This document shows positions 15,819-23,599 of a stretch of 64,000 nt of DNA, in pieces. Position 1 is the first letter of the stretch; the number at the start of each line of letters is the position of its first letter. The stretch spans positions 1-64,000 of the forward strand of contig NZ_CABFMN010000022.1 of the NCBI RefSeq assembly GCF_901875635.1, written 5' to 3'. The notes beneath the pieces were generated by a model that was not told the origin of the DNA, did no database searches, and saw only the letters and a list, made by a program, of their open reading frames with translations. The translations under genes were made by a program, and so were the position numbers. The stretch comes from Xylophilus ampelinus (GTDB lineage Bacteria > Pseudomonadota > Gammaproteobacteria > Burkholderiales > Burkholderiaceae_C).

Positions 15819-16505
15819 TCAGCCGGCCAGGCGCCCCTCGACCAGCCGCAGTTGCCGGTCGCAGCGCGCCGCCAGCGCATCGTCGTGCGTGACCATCACG
15901 AAGGCGGTGCCGCGCTCGCGGGCCAGCTGCAGCATCAGCGCGAAGACGCCGTCGGCCGTGCCCCGATCGAGGTTGCCGGTGGGCTCGTCGGCCAGCACGC
16001 AGGCCGGCTGCGTGACCAGCGCGCGCGCGATGGCCACCCGCTGGCGCTCGCCGCCCGACAGTTCGGCCGGGCGGTGCTGCACGCGCTGGCCCAGGCCGAC
16101 CGCCGTCAGGATCGCGCGGGCCGCCTCATGGGCTTCCTGTGTGGTCTGGCGGCGGATGCGCAGCGGCATGGCGACGTTGTCGAGCGCGCTGAACTCCGGC
16201 AACAGGTGATGGAACTGGTAGACGAAGCCCAGGTGCCGGTTGCGCAGCCGGCCCTGCGCGGCCGGGTCGAGCCGCGCGAAGGCCTGGCCCATCAGCGTGA
16301 GCGAGCCGGCCGTGGGCGCGTCCAGCCCGCCCATGAGGTGCAACAGCGTGCTCTTGCCCGAGCCCGAGGCGCCGACGATGGCCAGCGTCTCGCCGGCGCG
16401 CACATCCAGGTCGATGCCGTGCAGCACCGTGAGGTCGATGCGGCCTTCGTGGAAGCGCTTGGTGAGGCCTCGGGCTTCGAGAACCACCTGCCTGGGATCA
16501 CTCAT
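15819..16505 (-). CDS. lolD: Lipoprotein-releasing ABC transporter ATPase LolD
   Basis: LolD powers the LolCDE complex that extracts outer-membrane lipoproteins from the inner membrane and hands them to LolA. The 228-residue protein has Walker A GASGSGKS, the Q-loop, the signature [15 protein letters not shown], Walker [13 protein letters not shown] and the switch MVTHDDALA. The [12 protein letters not shown] segment is characteristic of LolD. Its start overlaps the end of the permease gene by 8 bp, so the two are translationally coupled. Confidence 0.95.
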   Translation of the reverse strand: MSDPRQVVLEARGLTKRFHEGRIDLTVLHGIDLDVRAGETLAIVGASGSGKSTLLHLMGGLDAPTAGSLTLMGQAFARLDPAAQGRLRNRHLGFVYQFHHLLPEFSALDNVAMPLRIRRQTTQEAHEAARAILTAVGLGQRVQHRPAELSGGERQRVAIARALVTQPACVLADEPTGNLDRGTADGVFALMLQLARERGTAFVMVTHDDALAARCDRQLRLVEGRLAG

Positions 16506-17754
16506 AGCGCAGGGCCTCGGCGGGATTCACGCGGCTGGCGCGCCAGCTCGGGTACAGCGTGGCCGCGAAGGCGAGCACGAGCGAGATGATGGTGATGGGC
16601 ATGATGTCCCCGCGCTGCGGGTCGCTGGGCATGCGGCTGATGAGGTAGATGTCCTGCGGCAGGAAGCTGGTGTGCAGCAGCCGCTCGATGAAGGGCACGA
16701 TGACGTCGATGTTGTAGGCGATGAGCAGCCCCAGGCCGAGCCCGCCCAGCGTCCCGATCACGCCCACCATCGCGCCCTGCACCACGAACACGCCCATGAT
16801 GCTCTTGGGGCTGGCGCCCAGCGTGCGCAGGATGGCGATGTCGGCGCGCTTGTCGGTCACGGTCATCACCAGCGTCGACACCAGGTTGAAGGCTGCCACC
16901 GCGACGATGAGCGTGAGGATGATGAACATCATCCGCTTCTCGACCTGCACGGCCGCGAACCAGGTCTTGTTCTGGCGCGTCCAGTCGCGGATGAGGAACT
17001 GGCCCGGCAGCGTGGTCGCGAGCTGGTCGGCCACCTCGCGGGCGATGTTCAGGTCCCTGAGCTTCAGGCGGATGCCGGTCGGCCCCTCGAGGCGGAAGAC
17101 CTTGGCCGCGTCCTGCTCGTGGATCATCGCCAGCGCCGAGTCGTACTCGTAGTGGCCGGATTCGAAGGTGCCCACCACCGTGAACTGTTTCAGGCGCGGC
17201 ACCACGCCCGCCGGCGTGACCTGGCCGCCCGGCGCGATCAGCGTGACCTGGTCGCCCGGCCGCACGAAGAGCGAGCGCGCCAGCTCGCCGCCCAGCACGA
17301 TGCCGAACTCCCCGGGCACCAGCTTGTCGAGCGCGCCGTTGGTGGCCGAATTGCTGAACTCGGTGACTTCGGGCTCCAGCTTGGGCTCGATGCCGCGCAC
17401 CAGCACGCCCTTCATGTCCTCGCCGCGCGCCACCAGGGCCTGCGAGGCGATGTAGGGCGCCGCGCCCACCACCTCGGGGTTCTTGCGCGCGGCGGCCATG
17501 ATGGCGTCCAGGTCCTGCAGGGCCTGGCCGTCGCGCGAGAAGATCTCGATGTGCGACACCACGCCCAGCATGCGGTCGCGCACTTCCTTCTGGAAGCCGT
17601 TCATCACCGACAGCACGATGATCAGCGCTGCCACGCCCAGGCCGATGCCGAGCATCGACACGCCGGAAATGAAGGAGATGAAGCCGTTGCGCCGCGTCGT
17701 CCGGCCGGCCCGGGTGTAGCGCCAGCCGAGCTGGAGTTCGTAGGGGAGTTGCAT
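16498..17754 (-). CDS. lolC: Lipoprotein-releasing permease LolC/LolE
   Basis: A 418-residue MacB/FtsX-type permease with one N-terminal membrane helix ([20 protein letters not shown]), a large periplasmic domain (about residues 50-265) and three C-terminal helices. The N-terminus [13 protein letters not shown] matches LolC/LolE proteins. It precedes lolD with overlap. Only one such permease gene lies here, so it either forms a homodimer with LolD or pairs with a permease encoded elsewhere; C versus E is not decided by sequence inspection. Confidence 0.9.
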   Translation of the reverse strand: MQLPYELQLGWRYTRAGRTTRRNGFISFISGVSMLGIGLGVAALIIVLSVMNGFQKEVRDRMLGVVSHIEIFSRDGQALQDLDAIMAAARKNPEVVGAAPYIASQALVARGEDMKGVLVRGIEPKLEPEVTEFSNSATNGALDKLVPGEFGIVLGGELARSLFVRPGDQVTLIAPGGQVTPAGVVPRLKQFTVVGTFESGHYEYDSALAMIHEQDAAKVFRLEGPTGIRLKLRDLNIAREVADQLATTLPGQFLIRDWTRQNKTWFAAVQVEKRMMFIILTLIVAVAAFNLVSTLVMTVTDKRADIAILRTLGASPKSIMGVFVVQGAMVGVIGTLGGLGLGLLIAYNIDVIVPFIERLLHTSFLPQDIYLISRMPSDPQRGDIMPITIISLVLAFAATLYPSWRASRVNPAEALRYE

Positions 17755-17763
17755 GTCAGTGAT

Positions 17764-17834
17764 GCCCGGCCGCCCGAAGGCACTGACGCGCCCCCTCGGG
17801 GGGAAGCGATACGCGCAGCGATGAGCGTGGGGGC
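17764..17834 (-). repeat. Dispersed repeat family B, copy 1 (intergenic)
   Basis: Read on the minus strand: CCCCCACGCTCATCGCTGCG, then TTCCCCCCGAGGGGGCGCG, then GCCTTCGGGCGGCCGGGC. The same three blocks occur at 20755-20827 and 28243-28314. This copy sits in the divergent interval between lolC (start 17754) and the gene at 17952, close to where promoters should be. Confidence 0.75.
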
Positions 17835-17951
17835 ATATTCATGTCGTTGGCACCCGGCCGGGCCGCAACGCCCGCCGGCCACCGCAGTGGAGGTGGCGGG
17901 GATTGTGGCATCGCCCCCGGGTGTCCCCATGGCGGGCGCGACAATAGGGGC

Positions 17952-18929
17952 ATGTCCCTTTCCCCCGGTGACGCGAGCCCGCCCGACGCCCTGATCCTTC
18001 CCTTCGCCGGCCGCCTGACGGTGGCGTGCCGCGCCGCGCTGCCCACGCTGCAGCTGCCGCAGCTCGAAGCCCTGCTGGCCCTCCTCGCCGTGCAGGACGA
18101 GGACGCGCAGGACGACGACACCCTCTCCCCCCCGCACGAGCGCGCCTTGGCCCGCGCATGGGGCGTGCGCGGCGGCGACGGCATGCTGCCGTGGGCCGCG
18201 CTGGAGGCGCAGCGCGCCGACCTGCCCGGGGCAAGGGACGCGGCCTGGGGCCAGGTCACGCTGTGCCACTGGCAGGTCGGCATGAGCGAGGTGGTGCTGG
18301 GCGACCCTGCGCGCATGGCCATCGAATCGGCGGAAGCCGACGCCCTGCTGGCCGCCGCCCGGCCCTTTTTCGAGGAGGACGGCATCGCGCTCTTCGCCAC
18401 CGCGCGACCCGGCCACTGGCTGGCGCGCAGCGCGCTGTTCGATGGGCTGGCCACCGCCTCGCCGGACCGCGCCATCGGCCAGCCCCTGGCGCAGTGGCTG
18501 CCCATGTCCGACGCGGCGCGGCCGCTGCGCCGCCTGCAGAACGAGATGCAGATGCTGCTGTACACCACGCGCGTGAACGACGAGCGCACGGCGCGTGGCC
18601 TGCTGCCGATCAATTCCTTCTGGCTGAGCGGCACCGGCCGGCTGCCTTCCACGCCGCCGGCCCCCGCCGTGGTGCCGACCGTGGACGGATCGCTGCGCGA
18701 TGCCGCCCTGCAGGACGACGGCGAGGCCTGGGCGCGGGCCTGGCAGGCGCTCGATGCCGGACCCATCGCCGACCTGCTGGCGCGCAGCCGGCGCGGCGAG
18801 GCCGTCGTCCTCACGCTCTGCGGCGACCGCGTCGCGCAGCGGTGGGCGCCCGTGCGGCGCGGACCGGTGCAGCGTTTTCTGAGCCGTTTCGGCCGCCAGC
18901 GCCCATCGAGCGTGCTCGAGCAGCTATGA
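17952..18929 (+). CDS. Uncharacterised protein upstream of recJ, 325 aa
   Basis: A 325-residue acidic protein without membrane segments. It resembles the conserved proteins found next to recJ in related bacteria and sometimes labelled phosphoglycerate-mutase-like, an assignment I cannot support from motifs. Recognisable stretches are LTVACRAALPTLQLPQLEAL, a CHWQVGMSEVVLGDP block, LFATARPGHWLAR and LPINSFWLSGTG. The ATG at 17952 was chosen over an upstream in-frame start that would lie in the family B repeat region. Its last codons and its stop are encoded by a copy of repeat family A, and the stop overlaps the recJ start (ATGA). Confidence 0.75.
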   Translation: MSLSPGDASPPDALILPFAGRLTVACRAALPTLQLPQLEALLALLAVQDEDAQDDDTLSPPHERALARAWGVRGGDGMLPWAALEAQRADLPGARDAAWGQVTLCHWQVGMSEVVLGDPARMAIESAEADALLAAARPFFEEDGIALFATARPGHWLARSALFDGLATASPDRAIGQPLAQWLPMSDAARPLRRLQNEMQMLLYTTRVNDERTARGLLPINSFWLSGTGRLPSTPPAPAVVPTVDGSLRDAALQDDGEAWARAWQALDAGPIADLLARSRRGEAVVLTLCGDRVAQRWAPVRRGPVQRFLSRFGRQRPSSVLEQL

Positions 18930-18941
18930 AAATCGTAGCAA
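18881..18941 (-). repeat. Dispersed repeat family A, copy 3, at a gene junction
   Basis: On the minus strand: GCTACGATTTTCATAGCTGC, a variable stretch with CGAGCACGCTCG, then GATGGGCGCTGGCGGCCGA. It covers the last 16 codons of the gene before recJ, that gene's TGA, and the recJ ATG with its first five codons (MKIVA). Thus a mobile-looking repeat supplies both a stop and a start. Confidence 0.8.
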
Positions 18942-20848
18942 GAGAAGTCCCGCCCCGCAGCGCGTGGGCGCTGGAGCAGGCCGGCGTGCATCCCCTGCTG
19001 GCGCGCCTGTATGCGGCGCGCGGCGTGCTGTCGGCCGCCGACCTCGACGACGGCCTGGCGCGCCTGCTGCCGCCCCACACCATGAAAGGCACGCGCGAAG
19101 CCGCCGTGCTGCTGGCCGACGCGATCCGCGATGACCGCCGCCTGTGCGTGGTGGCCGACTACGACTGCGATGGCGCCACCGCCTGCGCGGTCGCGGTGCG
19201 CGGGCTGCGCCTGCTGGGCGCGCGCCAGGTCGGCTACCTGGTGCCCGACCGCGTGGTCGACGGCTATGGCCTGACGCCGCCCATCGCCGAGCGCGTGGCC
19301 GCCACCGGCGCCGAGGTGCTCATCACCGTGGACAACGGCATCGCCAGCGTCGAGGGCGTGGCCAGGGCCAAGGCGCTCGGCCTGACGGTGCTCGTGACCG
19401 ACCACCACCTGCCCGGACCCGTGCTTCCGGGAGCCGACGTGCTGGTGAACCCGAACCAGCCCGGCTGCGAATTCGAGAGCAAGAGCATCGCCGGGGTGGG
19501 CGTGATGTTCTATGTGCTGCTCGCGCTGCGGGCGGAGTTGCGGGCGCGCGGAGCATTCGCGCCGCCACGTCCACCATCCGTTCACGCTGAGCCTGTCGAA
19601 GCGCCGCGCGAGGCTTCGACCCTTCGACAAGCTCAGGACAGGCCAGGCTCAGCCCGAACGGCTGGGGATGCTTGCGCCCCCACGCCGGCACAACCCAAGC
19701 TCGACACCCTGCTCCCCCTCGTCGCCCTCGGCACCGTCGCCGACGTGGTGAAGCTCGACCCCAACAACCGCCGCCTCGTCGCCCAGGGCCTCAAGCGCAT
19801 CCGCGCCGGCGCGCTGCCGCACGGCGTTGCGGCCCTGTTCCAGGCCGCGGGGCGCAAGGCCGACGCGGCGACCACCTTCGACTTCGGCTTCGCCCTCGGC
19901 CCGCGCATCAACGCTGCCGGCCGCCTGGCCGACATGACACTGGGCATCGAATGCCTGCTCAGCGACGATGCCGGCCGCTGCGCCGAGCTGGCGCGCACGC
20001 TCGACGGCATCAACCGCGAGCGGCGCGACATCGAGGGCGGCATGCGCGAGCAGGCCTTGCTGCTGGCCGAGTCGCTGTTCGACGAGAACGAGACGCCACC
20101 CTCGGCGATCAGCGTGTTCGACATGGACTTCCACGAAGGCGTGGTCGGCATCGTCGCCTCGCGCATCAAGGACCTGCACCACCGCCCCACCTTCGTCTTC
20201 GCGGCCAGCGCTGCCGACGGCAAGTCGCACGAGCTCAAGGGCTCGGGCCGCTCGATTCCCGGCTTCCACCTGCGTGATGCGCTCGACCTGGTGGCCAAGC
20301 GCCACCCCGGCGTGCTGCTGCGCTTCGGCGGCCACGCGATGGCGGCCGGCTGCACCGTGGCACGCGACCAGTTCGAGACCTTCGAACGCGCCTTCGCCCA
20401 GGTCGCGCACGAATGGCTGGACGCCGCCACGCTCACCCGCCGGCTCGACACCGACGGGCCGCTGGCGCGCGAGTACCTGCGCATCGACTTGGTCGACACC
20501 CTGCACCGCGAGGTCTGGGGCCAGGGCTTCGCGCCGCCGACTTTCAGCGACGAGGTCGAGGTCGTCTCGCAGCGCCTGGTCGGCGAGAAGCACCTGGCAC
20601 TCAAGCTGCGGCTCCAGGGCCAGCCCATCGACGGCATCTGGTTCGGCCACACCGACCCGCTGCCCGCGCGCGTGAAGCTGGCCTTCCGCCTTGATGCCGA
20701 CGAGTGGCAAGGCACGCGGCGATTGCGCCTGATGGTCGAAGGTGCGGAAACAGAGCCCCCACGCTCCCCCGCTGCGCGCGGTCCGCTGCCCCCCGGGGGG
20801 GCGCTCGCCGCCTTGGGGCGGCCCGGCGGCGGCGAGGACGCTCGGTGA
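18926..20848 (+). CDS. recJ: Single-strand 5'-3' exonuclease RecJ
   Basis: RecJ degrades single-stranded DNA 5' to 3' in RecF-pathway recombination and mismatch and base-excision repair. The 640-residue product has the DHH motifs: VVADYDCDGATA (motif I, about residue 78), VTVDNGIAS-type ITVDNGIAS (motif II) and VTDHHLPG (motif III), then NPNQPGC, a DHHA1 domain with LRFGGHAMAAGC, and an OB-fold near the C-terminus. Two oddities are visible. About 35 residues (roughly 216-251) between DHH and the following FGxALGTVADV-type block are encoded by a REP-like palindrome. The last 30 residues (from PPRSPAARG) are encoded by repeat family B. The start codon lies in repeat family A and overlaps the upstream stop. 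Confidence 0.95.
   Translation: MKIVAREVPPRSAWALEQAGVHPLLARLYAARGVLSAADLDDGLARLLPPHTMKGTREAAVLLADAIRDDRRLCVVADYDCDGATACAVAVRGLRLLGARQVGYLVPDRVVDGYGLTPPIAERVAATGAEVLITVDNGIASVEGVARAKALGLTVLVTDHHLPGPVLPGADVLVNPNQPGCEFESKSIAGVGVMFYVLLALRAELRARGAFAPPRPPSVHAEPVEAPREASTLRQAQDRPGSARTAGDACAPTPAQPKLDTLLPLVALGTVADVVKLDPNNRRLVAQGLKRIRAGALPHGVAALFQAAGRKADAATTFDFGFALGPRINAAGRLADMTLGIECLLSDDAGRCAELARTLDGINRERRDIEGGMREQALLLAESLFDENETPPSAISVFDMDFHEGVVGIVASRIKDLHHRPTFVFAASAADGKSHELKGSGRSIPGFHLRDALDLVAKRHPGVLLRFGGHAMAAGCTVARDQFETFERAFAQVAHEWLDAATLTRRLDTDGPLAREYLRIDLVDTLHREVWGQGFAPPTFSDEVEVVSQRLVGEKHLALKLRLQGQPIDGIWFGHTDPLPARVKLAFRLDADEWQGTRRLRLMVEGAETEPPRSPAARGPLPPGGALAALGRPGGGEDAR
19578..19661. repeat. REP-like palindrome inside recJ
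   Basis: GTTCACGCTGAGCCTGTCGA (from 19580) is matched on the other side by CTTCGACAAGCTCAGGACAG and CAGGCTCAGCCCGAACGG. These are the half-sites of the widespread TTCGACAAGCTCAGG-type REP family. It is in frame with recJ (total insertion keeps the frame) and encodes SVHAEPVEAP and STLRQAQDRPGS, residues with no counterpart in typical RecJ. Confidence 0.8.
20755..20827 (+). repeat. Dispersed repeat family B, copy 2, forms the recJ 3' end
   Basis: CCCCCACGCTCCCCCGCTGC, GTCCGCTGCCCCCCGGGGGG and GCCTTGGGGCGGCCCGGC occur in order. The element supplies the C-terminal residues of RecJ and ends about 20 bp before the recJ stop. Confidence 0.75.
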
Positions 20849-20865
20849 CGCCCCCCGCCAGCGCC

Positions 20866-21561
20866 ATGTGGCGCTGCCTGGTGATCGAGGACGACGAGGC
20901 CAACGCCCGCTACATCGCCGACGGCTTCCGAGGCATGGGGCATGTGGCGGTCGTGTGTCGCGACGGGGCCGATGCGCTCGCGCGTGCCACCGGCGAGGCC
21001 TGGGAGCTGGTCATCCTCGACCGCATGCTGCCCAATGGCGTGGACGGCCTCTCGATCCTCTCGACGCTGCGCAACCTGGGCCTGCGCACGCCCGTGCTGG
21101 TGCTCAGCGCCCTGAGCGCGCTCGACGAGCGCGTGCGCGGCCTCAAGGCCGGCGGCGACGACTACCTGGCCAAGCCCTTCGCCTTCTCCGAGCTGGCCGC
21201 CCGCGCCGAGGCGCTGGTGCGCCGCTCGCGCACCGGCCCCGAAGTGCGCGTGCTGCAGCTGGCCGACCTGCGGCTGGACCTGGGCAGCCGCAAGGTCGAG
21301 CGCGCGGGCCGTGCCATCGCGCTGCAGCCGCGCGAGTTCCGCCTGCTGGCCTGCCTGATGCTCAACGCCGGGCAGGTGATGACGCGCACCATGCTGCTCG
21401 AGGCCGTGTGGGACTACCAGTTCGACCCGCAGACCAACGTGATCGACGTACAGATCAGCCGCCTGCGCACCAAGCTCGATGCGGCGGGCGGCCCTTCGCT
21501 CATCCACACCGAGCGGGGCGTGGGCTACCGCCTGGCTGCACCCGACGCACCGCCGGCCTGA
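20866..21561 (+). CDS. tctD: OmpR-family response regulator (TctD-like)
   Basis: A 231-residue response regulator: receiver domain (residues 1-115) with acidic pair IEDDEAN, phosphoacceptor Asp in VILDRMLPNG (about 52), Thr/Ser in VLVLSALS and Lys in YLAKPFAF; then a winged-helix DNA-binding domain ending in RLRTKLDAAGG and GVGYRLA. An alternative GTG start at 20845 overlaps the recJ stop (GTGA) and would add seven residues. Its stop overlaps the start of the kinase gene. The name TctD is inferred from the tctBA genes that follow; in known systems TctDE activates tricarboxylate uptake. Confidence 0.85.
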   Translation: MWRCLVIEDDEANARYIADGFRGMGHVAVVCRDGADALARATGEAWELVILDRMLPNGVDGLSILSTLRNLGLRTPVLVLSALSALDERVRGLKAGGDDYLAKPFAFSELAARAEALVRRSRTGPEVRVLQLADLRLDLGSRKVERAGRAIALQPREFRLLACLMLNAGQVMTRTMLLEAVWDYQFDPQTNVIDVQISRLRTKLDAAGGPSLIHTERGVGYRLAAPDAPPA

Positions 21562-22922
21562 TGGGCACGCTGCGCCGCCTGTGGGCGTCGGCGGGCTTCC
21601 GGCTCGCCTTCCAGTACGCGGTGCTGGTGGCCATCACGATGATGGCGGCGCTGGCCATCGTCTACCTGCAGACGGTGGGCGTGCTGCACCAGCGCATCGC
21701 GCGCCAGGTGGGCGCCACGGTGCAACAGCTCGCCGCGCGCTTCGACGGCGAAGGCGCCGCCGGCGTCGTGCAGGCGATCGACGCGGCGCTGGCCGACGGC
21801 CGCCAGTCCGACGAGGAGATGTACCTGCTGGCCGCGCCCGACGGCCGGCGCCTGGCCGGCAACCTCGATGCGCTCCCCGAAGGCATCGGCGACAGCGACG
21901 GCCAGCGCCGCGCGCTGCGCCGCGGCGAGCCCGTCACCGGCTACCTGGCGCAGCGGCGGCTGGCCGACGGCCATGTGCTGGTGGTGGGCCACGACCTGCG
22001 CGACCAGGAGGCGCTGGAGTCGCTTGTCGTCAGCGCCAGTGCCGCGGCCGGCGTGGTGGCGCTGCTGCTGCTGGTGGGTGGCGTCTTCGTGTTCCGCCAG
22101 GAGCTGGACCGTGCCGTGGGCGCCGTGCGCCGCACCGCCACGCGCATTGCCGACGGCGACCTGCGCGAGCGCGTGGTAGTGGACGCGCAGGACGACGAGT
22201 TCGCCCGCCTCGGGCAGGAGATCAACGCGATGCTCGACCGCATCGAGTCGCTGATGGCCGGCGTGCGGCATGTGTCCGACACCATCGCCCACAACCTGCG
22301 CACGCCCCTCACGCGCGTGCTGCTGGGCCTGCGCGCCGCCCAGGCCGAGGGGGTATCGCCGAGGGAGTGCGAGCAGGCCGTCGCCACCGCCATCCGCGAA
22401 CTCGAGGCGCTCGGTACCGTGTTCGAGAAGCTGCTGCAGATCGCCGAGGCCGAAACCGGTGCGCGCCGCCGCGACTTCGCCCCCGTGGCGCTGCACACCA
22501 TCGTGGACGACGTGCTGGAGTTGTACGACGCCGTGGCCGAGGCGCAGGGCGCCACGCTGCTGCGTGAAGCGGGCGACGAGGAGGTGATGGTGCCTGGCGA
22601 CCGCGACCTGCTGGCCGGCGTGGTCGCCAACCTGGTGGACAACGCGCTCAAGTACGGCGGCACGGGCTGCACCGTGACGGCCGGCGCGCACTGGGACCAC
22701 GGCCGCGCCGTGCTCACCGTGCGCGACGACGGCCCCGGCGTGCCGCCGGCCGAGCGCGAGCGCATCGGCACGCGCTTCGTGCGCCTGAAACCCGAGCTGC
22801 CCGGCCAGGGCCTGGGCCTGGCCAGCGTGCAGGCGGTGGTCGCGCTGCACGGCGGGCACGTGCACTACGCCGACGCCGCTCCCGGCCTGCAGGTGCGCAT
22901 CGAGCTGCCGCGCCACGGCTGA
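21561..22922 (+). CDS. tctE: Sensor histidine kinase (TctE-like)
   Basis: A 453-residue kinase with two membrane helices (about residues 14-36 and 158-178) around a small periplasmic domain, a HAMP linker (VGAVRRTATRIADGDLRE), an H-box DTIAHNLRTPLTR (His about 243), N-box LVDNALKYGG, DDGPGVP (G1) and GQGLGLASVQ (G2). The H is followed by Asn instead of the common Glu or Asp. It overlaps the response-regulator stop by one base. Ligand is inferred to be a tri- or dicarboxylate because of the adjacent tctBA genes. Confidence 0.88.
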   Translation: MGTLRRLWASAGFRLAFQYAVLVAITMMAALAIVYLQTVGVLHQRIARQVGATVQQLAARFDGEGAAGVVQAIDAALADGRQSDEEMYLLAAPDGRRLAGNLDALPEGIGDSDGQRRALRRGEPVTGYLAQRRLADGHVLVVGHDLRDQEALESLVVSASAAAGVVALLLLVGGVFVFRQELDRAVGAVRRTATRIADGDLRERVVVDAQDDEFARLGQEINAMLDRIESLMAGVRHVSDTIAHNLRTPLTRVLLGLRAAQAEGVSPRECEQAVATAIRELEALGTVFEKLLQIAEAETGARRRDFAPVALHTIVDDVLELYDAVAEAQGATLLREAGDEEVMVPGDRDLLAGVVANLVDNALKYGGTGCTVTAGAHWDHGRAVLTVRDDGPGVPPAERERIGTRFVRLKPELPGQGLGLASVQAVVALHGGHVHYADAAPGLQVRIELPRHG

Positions 22923-22945
22923 CCGCCTCCTCACTGCACCACCCA

Positions 22946-22963
22946 CATTGCCGAATGGCAATG
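22946..22963. promoter_or_regulatory. Palindrome upstream of tctB
   Basis: CATTGCC-GAAT-GGCAATG is a perfect inverted repeat with 7-bp arms and a 4-bp spacer. It lies 23 bp after the kinase stop and about 117 bp before the tctB start, in the only sizeable gap between the regulators and the transporter genes, a good position for a regulator site. Confidence 0.5.
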
Positions 22964-23079
22964 TTCCCGTCATCCACGGCGGCCGCGGCTCTTCCTACGA
23001 TCGTCCTCGCACGTCCCGTGCCTTTCACGGCGGGCGCCTGCGCCCGCACGTTCCGCATCGATACAAGGAGACTTCCAGG

Positions 23080-23565
23080 GTGAAGATCAAGAGTCAGAGA
23101 GACTTCTTTTCCGGCGCGCTGTTCTGCGCCTTCGGCGTGGCCTTCGCCTGGGGCGCCACCACCTACAACGTCGGCACCGGCGCCCGCATGGGGCCCGGCT
23201 ACTTTCCGCTGATCGTCGGCGTGCTCATCGCCATCATGGGCGCGCTCATCACGGCCAAGTCGATGATCGTCGAGACCGAAGACGGCGAGCCCGTGGGCCG
23301 CATCGCCTGGAAGCCCCTGGTCTTCATCATCAGCGCCAACCTCATGTTCGGCGTGCTGCTCGGCGGCCTGCCGAGCATCGGCCTGCCGCCGATGGGGCTG
23401 ATCGTCGCCATCTACGCCCTGACCTTCATCGCCGGCCTGGCCGGCGACAAGTTCAGCCTCAAGGGCTCGGCCGTGCTGGCGACCATCCTCGCCATCGGCA
23501 GCTACCTGGCCTTCGTCGTCGCGCTCAAGCTGCAGTTCCCCGTGTGGCCCACCTTCGTCGCCTGA
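23080..23565 (+). CDS. tctB: Tripartite tricarboxylate transporter small membrane subunit TctB
   Basis: A 161-residue protein with four hydrophobic helices. The N-terminus KIKSQRDFFSGALFCAFGVA and the motif GTGARMGPGYFPLIVGVLI are characteristic of TctB. It forms the small membrane component of TTT importers with TctA. The start is GTG at 23080, supported by AAGGAG ten bases upstream; longer upstream starts are in non-conserved sequence. No gene for the periplasmic binding protein TctC is seen in this window. Confidence 0.92.
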   Translation: MKIKSQRDFFSGALFCAFGVAFAWGATTYNVGTGARMGPGYFPLIVGVLIAIMGALITAKSMIVETEDGEPVGRIAWKPLVFIISANLMFGVLLGGLPSIGLPPMGLIVAIYALTFIAGLAGDKFSLKGSAVLATILAIGSYLAFVVALKLQFPVWPTFVA

Positions 23566-23599
23566 CACCTTCCTACAACGAGACATCCGCTCCGGCCCC

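Noticed and set aside
14109-16589. Long plus-strand frame of 826 codons across the PLP enzyme and lolD
   Set aside because: Antisense shadow; composition is biased to His/Arg/Gly and the opposite strand holds well-defined families.
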